This document shows positions 57,220-64,000 of a stretch of 64,000 nucleotides of DNA, in pieces. The notes under the pieces were generated by a model. The model had not been told where the DNA came from and made no database searches. It worked only from the letters and a program-made list of their open reading frames with translations. Origin of the DNA: Hemerocallis citrina. Taxonomy: Eukaryota > Streptophyta > Magnoliopsida > Asparagales > Asphodelaceae. Within the stretch, counting starts at the first letter, position 1. Every line of letters starts with the position of its first letter. The stretch spans positions 46,374,283-46,438,282 of the forward strand of contig CM030366.1 of the NCBI GenBank assembly GCA_017893485.1. The letters are read 5' to 3'. Made by a program: the position numbers and the translations under genes.

Positions 57220-59623
57220 CATACAACTATTCCTAGTCCCTAGATGCCAAATCAACATGGATATATAAGCAAAACACAAAGCACACATTCTGGACAACAG
57301 GACGTTACTATACAAAAATCAAATTTACCGTTGCTACTGGAAAGCAAATCAAGTTTCGTCAGAGATTCTAAAATGTAGACTCTCTGCCAGTGAATATTTA
57401 CACTACATATAATGAATACAGAACATAGGTCTATAAGATTGTTCTTTACTGATTATAGGTTCAGGCAGTAGTTAGGGTCAAAATTCTTGTATATAAATTA
57501 GATTGTAAAATCATTTGAAAATCTCATAAAAATAATATTCTAATTCCTAACAATGTTAAGTAACAACAAAGTTAATCTCCGTTTTCATTATTGATCTGCT
57601 GTTTTAATTAATTTGACAGGGTAATGCATTTTCAAATTGCATTCTGAAATTCAGACATCACTGTACGAAAATATGGATATCTTGCAATCTGTAGGTTGGA
57701 TTGCAAAACCGTCAGATGATATGGATTCCAGACACACATGGCTATAATTCTTATTTAAAGAGTTCTAATTGATATCATCTACAACTAGGTTAAAAATCGT
57801 GTTCTTTACTGAACTAGTTTTCTAACAGCAATCTAGAGTCAAGTTTTAATACATATAACAGGTCTGAAAAATCATCAAATAATAATAAAAAAATAATAAG
57901 GTGATGATTCCCAGGCATGCCTAGTAACAAAATATAAAATTTCAAGTTCTAATTATGTTGGTAGCATTTTATTTTAATAGAAAATCAAGTTGATGTATCT
58001 CTGGACAGAAATCTGGAAATTGAAAACATAGCAGTACTATAAGTATGATATCTTTCAATTTGTAAATCGGAATCTAGTTCTATAAATAGTTCTGAAACAT
58101 GATTCAAAAAGCTACTAATGATGTTCAAAGTTTTATCATATTACGAAAGAAACTAGGTCGAAAACTCAAATCAACATAGAGTAAACAGCAGATCAGCAAG
58201 TAGATTATTATTAAAAGACAACAAAATAATCAAGTAAGCATATGATTTCGAAGCAAAATTATAGAAACTCATAGTCAATCTTTAGGGTGGAATTCTACTA
58301 TTAATGAGACAAATTATTATCAACATAGCATGATTATCACATCCAAACAAAAATCATTCAATCATCAATTTCTATACACATGTTTCTAATCTAAACATTC
58401 ATGTCGTGTATGCATGTGACTATATACATGCTTGGGTTTAATCAAGGGAAAGGGCACTAAAAGAGGACTACTACTTGGTTTCGCTGATGAATCTGTAATA
58501 GTCTCTTTGAAGGTATCAAACAGATAAAATATAATAATTGAAAGAGGTGCTATTTGCGAAGATCAAAGAAAATTCTTGAACAAGAAAAATAAAACTAGTT
58601 CAAGAGAAACTTGCCTTAAATATGACGACTCTAAGCACGAAAGAATAATGAGACAAGGATCCCGACGACAACAATACACGTGAAAACTACGTATGGCCAA
58701 TACATGTGCAAGAGATAGAAATAGGAACATGTGCAAAGCACGTAATATCAACACAGCAAGGTTGATAGCAATCAACCTCAAGAACAGTGGCAATAGCAAT
58801 GGCGGCAGCGGGAATGGCGGCACTGGCTGCAGGCGTCGGTGCTGGCTTTCGACTAGGGGCGGTCGGAGTGCAGCGATGGTGACGATAGGGTGGTGGTGCA
58901 CAGGGGGCAGCGAGATTGTTGGTGTTCGGGGTGGCGAAGGCAGGGGATCTGGTTGACGATGATGGTGGATGGAGGGCGATGAGGTGCAGCGGGTTCGATG
59001 GGTGGAGATAAGGGTGGAGGTCGATGGGTGCTCGGTGGTGTTTGGCTTTGGCAATCGATGGAGGGAGGACCGGTGATGGAGCAGTCGACGGTGGTTGCGG
59101 GGTCGAGGAGCTACTGAGGGCGATGAGGATGAGGATGAAGACGAGGGTGGTGAGGTGCAGTGGTGGTCGGAGCGACGGAGACGGGAGGTTGACGGTTGAG
59201 CGGGGATGGGTTCGTAAAGAAACAGAGGAAGGGAGAGAAATTAGCGGCGGGAGAGTTAAGGATTACATTAGGTTAAGATTAATTCGGGTTTAATGAATAT
59301 TTATAGGGTATTTAGGATGTTGGGTTTGGGTTGCGGGTTAACGGGTTATATGGTATGTGTTTAGGATTCGAAATAGAAAATAGATAATAATAATAATAAT
59401 GAAGATATGAATATAATGGATTAAAATAAACCCAATACACAAAAGAATGAAAATAACAGTGCACCAAAATTTCAGGGCTCAAGCCAATAGAATACGAATG
59501 ATCAAAAGAGAACAAATGAGTTCAAGGGATAGCAAGAATTATTATTAATATAAATCCGAATACAAAAATTTAAGACGAAGAATTACAAATAAAGATCCGA
59601 GAAAAACAGAAATAGGGATTACA

Positions 59624-59638
59624 ATTCCTACCCACCTT
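59624..59638 (-). promoter_or_regulatory. Polypurine tract of element D
   Basis: AAGGTGGGTAGGAAT on the minus strand, right before TGTAATCCC. The preceding FRGRYSS-like sequence is the common post-pol tail of chromoviruses. Confidence 0.7.
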
Positions 59639-59723
59639 ACAAGAAGAATATCGTCCTCGAAATTCATTCAAGTGGTACATAGGATAAACCCGAGAAACAA
59701 CAAAAACAACAAAAACAAAACAA

Positions 59724-61739
59724 CTACTCAAAGAGATGAGGGAACTTCCTCTGAGTCTCCTCCTCAAGTTCCCAAGTCGACTCACCAGGCGAGTGAGGAT
59801 TCCAAGAGACACGAACAAGCTTGATGACTTTATTTTTCAGGACTTTCTCATGCCTGTCCAACATAGAGATTGGTTGGACTTCACATGATAAGTCTAGTCT
59901 CACGGATAACTCTGAGTAGTCAAACACATGACTGTCATCCCTGATGTACTTCCTGAGCTGAGAGATATAAAATACATCATGGACACCTGATAAAGCCGGT
60001 GGCAGCGCGAGCCTATAGGCTACCTTGCCCACTCGTTCCAGAATATCGAATGGACCGATGAACCAGGGACTCAGCTTGCCCCCTCCTCCAAATCGGATAA
60101 CACCTTTCCATGGCGATATCTTGAGGAATACATGATCGCCTGCCACAAACTTTAAAGGCCTTCGACGATAGTCATCCCACTTCTTCTGCCGGTCCTAAGC
60201 TGCTTGCAAGTGCTTCTTGATCTGAGCCACTGCATCAATAGTCCTTGTGATCAACTCAGGCCCCAAAAGTTTCATCTCGCCGATATCATCCCAACAGACT
60301 AGTGATCTACACTTCCGACCATAAAGCGCCCCATACTGAGCTGCCTTGAGACTCGCCTGGTAGCTGTTGTATGAGAACTCAACCAAGTGTAGATGATCCT
60401 CCCAGGATCATCCAAACTGAAGAACACAAGACTTCAACATGTCCTCCGATCTCTGGATCGTTCTCTCAGATTGCCCGTCTATCTGTGGATGAAACGCAGT
60501 GCTATAGCTCAACTTAGTACCCAAGCTCCTCTGAAGACTCTCCCAAAACTGAGATCTGAACTTCATATCTCTATCTGATGCGATATTGACAGGAACTCCA
60601 TACAGTCTCACAACTTCCTATATGTACTTCTCTGCTAGGCTCTTAGTGGACTGACCAACTCAGAAAGGGATGAAACGAGCACTCTTCATCAAATGGTCCA
60701 CTATTACCCGAATAGCATTGTGACCTTTGGGACTCCTTGGTTGTGCAGTCACAAAATCCATAGTAATGTTCTCCCATTTCCATTCCTGGATCGGAAGAGG
60801 TTGAAGAAGTCTAGCAGTCCTCTGATGCTCTGCCTTCACTTGTTGACAGATCAGACACTGAGAAACAAATCTCGCTACGGCTCTCTTCATACCATGCCAC
60901 CAAAAATGTTGCTTCAAATCCCCGTTCATCTTCGTGCCTCCAGGATGAATAGAGTAGGGCAAGCGATGAGCTTCTGTAAAGAGCTTATGCCTGACTTCAC
61001 CCCTAGGTATGCACAACCTAGCTCCAAACGAAGCGACCCGTCAAAATGAATGACCAAGTCAGTTCTCAAGCCAGCTTCCACTTCACTCTGGAATTCCTGC
61101 AACTGTTGGTCACTAGCATGGGCCTCCTTGATCTCTTCTATCAGTGAAGACTGCAACTGCAACACCATACACTGATGTGCTGAACCGGGGAGAATCAAAT
61201 CCAGTTCCAGCCTCTTTATATCCTTCAACACTTCCTTCTGCTGGGTGAGGGACATAGCAGCTGGCTGCCTAGTCAAAGCATCAAGCACTAGGTTCACTTT
61301 ACCAGGGTGTTATTGCAAGTTGATGTCGTAGTCCACCATCAATTCCAGCCATCTCCACTGCCTCATATTCAATTCCCTCTGAGTGAACACGTACTTGAGA
61401 CTCTTGTGATCAGTGAAAATCTCCACTCTATCCCCAAGTAGATAATGCCTCCATAACTTTAAGGCAAAGACTACAGCTAAAAGTTGAAGATCATGCGTGG
61501 GATATTTCTTCTCATGAGGCCTCAACTGCCTAGATGCATAAGCGTCAACCCTTCCTCGCTGCATTAGCACTACTCCCAAACCTCTGCCCGAAGTATCACA
61601 ATGAATCACAAAGCATCCAGAACTATCTGGAATGGTCAGCACTGGAGCTGACGTCAAACAGTTCTTCAACTCCGAGAAGGCTTCCTCACAAGTTCCATCC
61701 CAAACAAACTTCTAGTGCTCCCTCATTAAATTGGTTAGG
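59724..61739 (-). pseudogene. Tekay/Del pol: RT end, RNase H, integrase, chromodomain (decayed, truncated by F)
   Basis: On the minus strand from 61739 the order is: RT thumb ([20 protein letters not shown]), RNase H ([33 protein letters not shown]), integrase zinc region (HRLPYSIHPGGTKM ... CLICQQVKAEH), integrase core with Asp in TMDFVTAQ, Asp in IASDRDMKF and Glu in DGQSERTIQ, the GPFDILERVGKVAYRLALPP block, and a chromodomain (SWNPHSPGESTWELEEE). At least five in-frame stops (for example near 61307, 60657, 60405 and 60192) and one frameshift (~60930-61010) are present. Protease and most of RT lie beyond the F insertion and outside the window. The chromodomain fixes the lineage. Confidence 0.92.
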
Positions 61740-64000
61740 TGTCATGCCCCGCTTCCCAAAAATATAGAATACGAGCACGTCACATTGGTCCAGTGAATGA
61801 TTTTCATCATCCATAAGCTGTTCAGGAATCTTTACAACATATCACAGGAATAATCAGAATCGGAAGCAAAGAAACAACCAAGCATGCATAATTGAAACAA
61901 GATACTAACAGGTTTTTACTTGAAACCAAAAATATATAAATCTCAAATAAATCAGTATCTGGACAAGTTAAATATCCTGGGTCACATCGCCCAAATACAA
62001 GATAATACAAGTAACAGATACAATGTTCAAAATAAGCAACAATAAATAAATGAAGATAGCAAAAGCTCCAGCCAACTAGAACTTTGAATTACATACTCCA
62101 ATAGGCAGCTGATACCAAAATCTGTAATTAATAATTGCAGGAGAAGGAAAGAGAAAACAAGTACTCATCAATTAAAAGTTACGGGCCACTTATAATATAG
62201 GATACAAGTATATGGGATAGATAAATCTAAGTAACAAGAATATCATGGTATAAGTGTGTCAACAGAAATGTGATATGTAACATGAATCAAGCAAACAGAA
62301 TCAAGCAACATGGTATACAAACAGGTATAGGTAACATGTATCAAGTGTCAAGTGAACAAGTAAACAGGTAAACATGTATCATGTAACAGGTAAATAGAAA
62401 CAGGTAATCATGTAACAGGATAATCAGGTATCAGGTGATCAGGAAAAAGTAATCAGGGAAATAGGTAATCAGGTAACAAGTACAGGGAATCAGATTATGT
62501 TATGTCAAGTCTTGTGTTATTACTATCTAGGTAGCACTTCATGCGTACCAAAAACATAACACATGGTTTCTATGACAAATAGTTTCGCTTTAGATTTCGT
62601 AGTGGAGTTCATAGGACAGTGTACTCAGTGATCAGAATAACAGGAAACAGGAACAGGTAGAACCTAGTGGTTCTCTTCCGAGTACACCTTCCTATAGGGA
62701 AGTATGCAGTCAGGTATAGGAAACAGGTAGAACCTAGTGGTTCTCTTCCAAGTACATCTTCCTGTAAGGAATCATATAGTCAGGTACAGGTAAATAGGAT
62801 CATGCATCATGTAGTCATGAACACATAACAAGCAGGCAGGACACAGGTCCTCTTCTCAGTACACGTTTCTATATTTTCCACTACTAGATCTTTCCCTTAA
62901 CCCCAGCTTGGTCATTTATTATTATAATCAGGCATGCAAGTATGTATCGCAAAACAAAGCAAGGATAATAGGTTATAAACATATATCAGGTTCAGGTTGC
63001 AAGATAAACAAGTACAGGTACAGGATAACACATAACAGGGTAAAATAACTAGCTTTCTAATTTAGGACAACAGGACAGTGTTGTACAAAAACAGTGATTC
63101 CCACTACTACAAACATCCAAATCTAGATCCGTTGAAGAATCTGGAAAATAGACTTCCACACAAATCCAGCGATCATATATAAGACATATAGCATTTCACA
63201 AAATCACAACTCAAAACTGAATCTAAACCAGGAAATGCGTTCAGCCAGAAATCAGTAAATTATATTCAAGTACAGGAAAACAGCAAGAAATCATCATAAA
63301 AAATTCCAGGAAAAATCTGGGGTATTCCCTATATTTCTAGAACTAAAATATAAAGTTTCATAATTTTCCAGAAAGATTAGTTTAGTCAACCAAAATTAGA
63401 AAACATCAAGAAACAATAGTTTAGCAAATCTGGAATTTCCAACACTGCTGTACAAAAACTGAAATATCTCGCAAACCGTAAAACGAAATCCAAATCCGCC
63501 AAAGGGAGATGAAAGTAGACAAAATAATATAACATTCATATTTCATAAATATTTTTCATACAGTAGAAGGAAATAGGATGAAAATACGATTCTTTACAGA
63601 ACAGCGAGCAAAATCCAGCAAGTATATCTTTCATAAATAAGCATGAAACGACATATAAAACTTATCAATAAAATCCACCAAAATTCTGGGTAACCCCTAG
63701 ATAGATATAGAAATACTGACCAAAGTTTCAGATCAAAATAATATGTGTAGCATAAGTATCCAAATAATTTAGTTGTCAAAATTATCAAGAAACGAAATCT
63801 GAAAAATATCTACACTTATGTAGTAAAACAGTCATATCTGACACATACAAAAACAAAATCGAGCAAGGTTAGAGGGGTTGGAAAGAAGAAGAATTTCTCT
63901 AAAACTCATGTTTTATACTGAAATTAAGATTCTGACCTTAATATGGTCTAAATTACTGATCAAGACAGATTATCGACAAAATACAAGATTTTCTTCAAAA
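61740..64000 (-). mobile_element. LTR 'F' of the ~4-kb family inserted in pol of D, cut by window end
   Basis: Starts (plus strand) TGTCATGCCCCGCTTCCC at 61740, interrupting the RT frame after PLTNL. Left flank TTAGG (61735-61739) is the presumed TSD. It matches the 3' part of LTR A closely, including GTAGCACTTCATGCG near 62530 and the modules at 63060-63900. It cannot be D's own 5' LTR because pol continues right up to it with no PBS. Bases 62280-62480 hold a degenerate ACAGGTAATC-type repeat, and 62650-62780 a ~70-bp tandem duplication. Confidence 0.88.

Larger units (their letters stand above)
51128..59623 (-). repeat. 3' LTR of element D, split by E and by a TRIM
   Basis: Starts TGTAATCCCTATTTC at 59623, right after a pol end and polypurine tract. 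A TATA box (CCCTATAAATATTC) at 59299-59305 is followed by the GC-rich leader (58690-59290). Without E and the TRIM it is about 3.4 kb. This anchors the solo LTRs A, B, E and F to a chromovirus family. Confidence 0.85.
51128..64000 (-). mobile_element. Tekay/Del-type chromovirus 'D' (Ty3/gypsy), interrupted, runs off right edge
   Basis: On the minus strand a decayed pol with C-terminal chromodomain is followed by a polypurine tract (59624-59638) and a 3' LTR (59623 to 51128). The outer flank is GGGGG (51123-51127); the partner TSD and the 5' LTR are beyond the window. Element E and a TRIM are inserted in the LTR, and F in pol. Confidence 0.88.

Noticed and set aside
61740..64000. F as the 5' LTR of element D
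   Set aside because: Pol coding sequence (PLTNL) runs up to the LTR end with no PBS or gag, so F interrupts pol.

Overview
This window looks like plant nuclear DNA, probably from a eudicot (the species cannot be fixed from the sequence). It holds plant-type L1 LINEs, a MURA transposase, Ty3/gypsy elements of the Tekay/Del, Athila and Tat lineages, a TRIM and a LARD. The only candidate host gene is a short RMA-like RING-finger gene at 4750-5307. Almost everything else is nested transposable elements. Most insertion borders can be fixed to the base from TG...CA termini and target-site duplications (TSDs).

Left part (1-10.6 kb). A minus-strand L1-type LINE (ORF1 and the start of ORF2, broken) runs off the left edge. 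A scrap of RTE-type reverse transcriptase follows. The RING gene lies in the second copy of a diverged tandem duplication whose first copy has lost its gene. A young Mutator-like element (6241-10577) has ~370-bp terminal inverted repeats, a perfect 9-bp TSD and an intact 847-aa transposase. A piece of plant-mobile-domain coding sequence overlaps its 3' end in antisense.

Middle-left (10.6-29 kb). A second minus-strand LINE has lost its endonuclease and RT and is split by three LTR insertions: solo LTR A (12869-16879), LTR B (17715-25899, itself split by solo LTR G at 22009-25741), and C (26266-28363). A and B belong to one family of ~4-kb LTRs.

Centre (29.1-50.6 kb). An Athila-type element (5' LTR 29090-30650, last 323 bp of the 3' LTR at 50275-50597, TSD CTACC) was invaded by a Tat-type element of which only the 3' part remains. 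That part has inverted 58-bp arrays at 31953 and 48017, a 113-bp array, antisense ORFs including a three-exon 'putative gypsy type transposon' gene, and a 3' LTR at 49653-50274. A very young non-autonomous LARD (37435-48016, two 3.78-kb LTRs, TSD GACAC) sits inside it. Its LTRs carry seven G-boxes upstream of a TATA box, four GCN4-like sites and five paired palindromes with a fixed 20-21 bp spacing.

Right part (51.1-64 kb). A minus-strand Tekay/Del chromovirus has a decayed pol with chromodomain and a 3' LTR of the same ~4-kb family as A and B. It is interrupted by a solo LTR of its own family (E, 51136-55020), a 1.2-kb TRIM (55988-57219) and another LTR of its own family (F, from 61740 past the window end).

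Several unrelated LTR families here share TGTAAC-CCCCG-like ends in inverted orientation, and the LARD and TRIM share a tRNA-Met primer site. This suggests, but does not prove, that non-autonomous elements use the Tekay machinery. I see no CRISPR array, intact tRNA/rRNA gene or host operon-like system.
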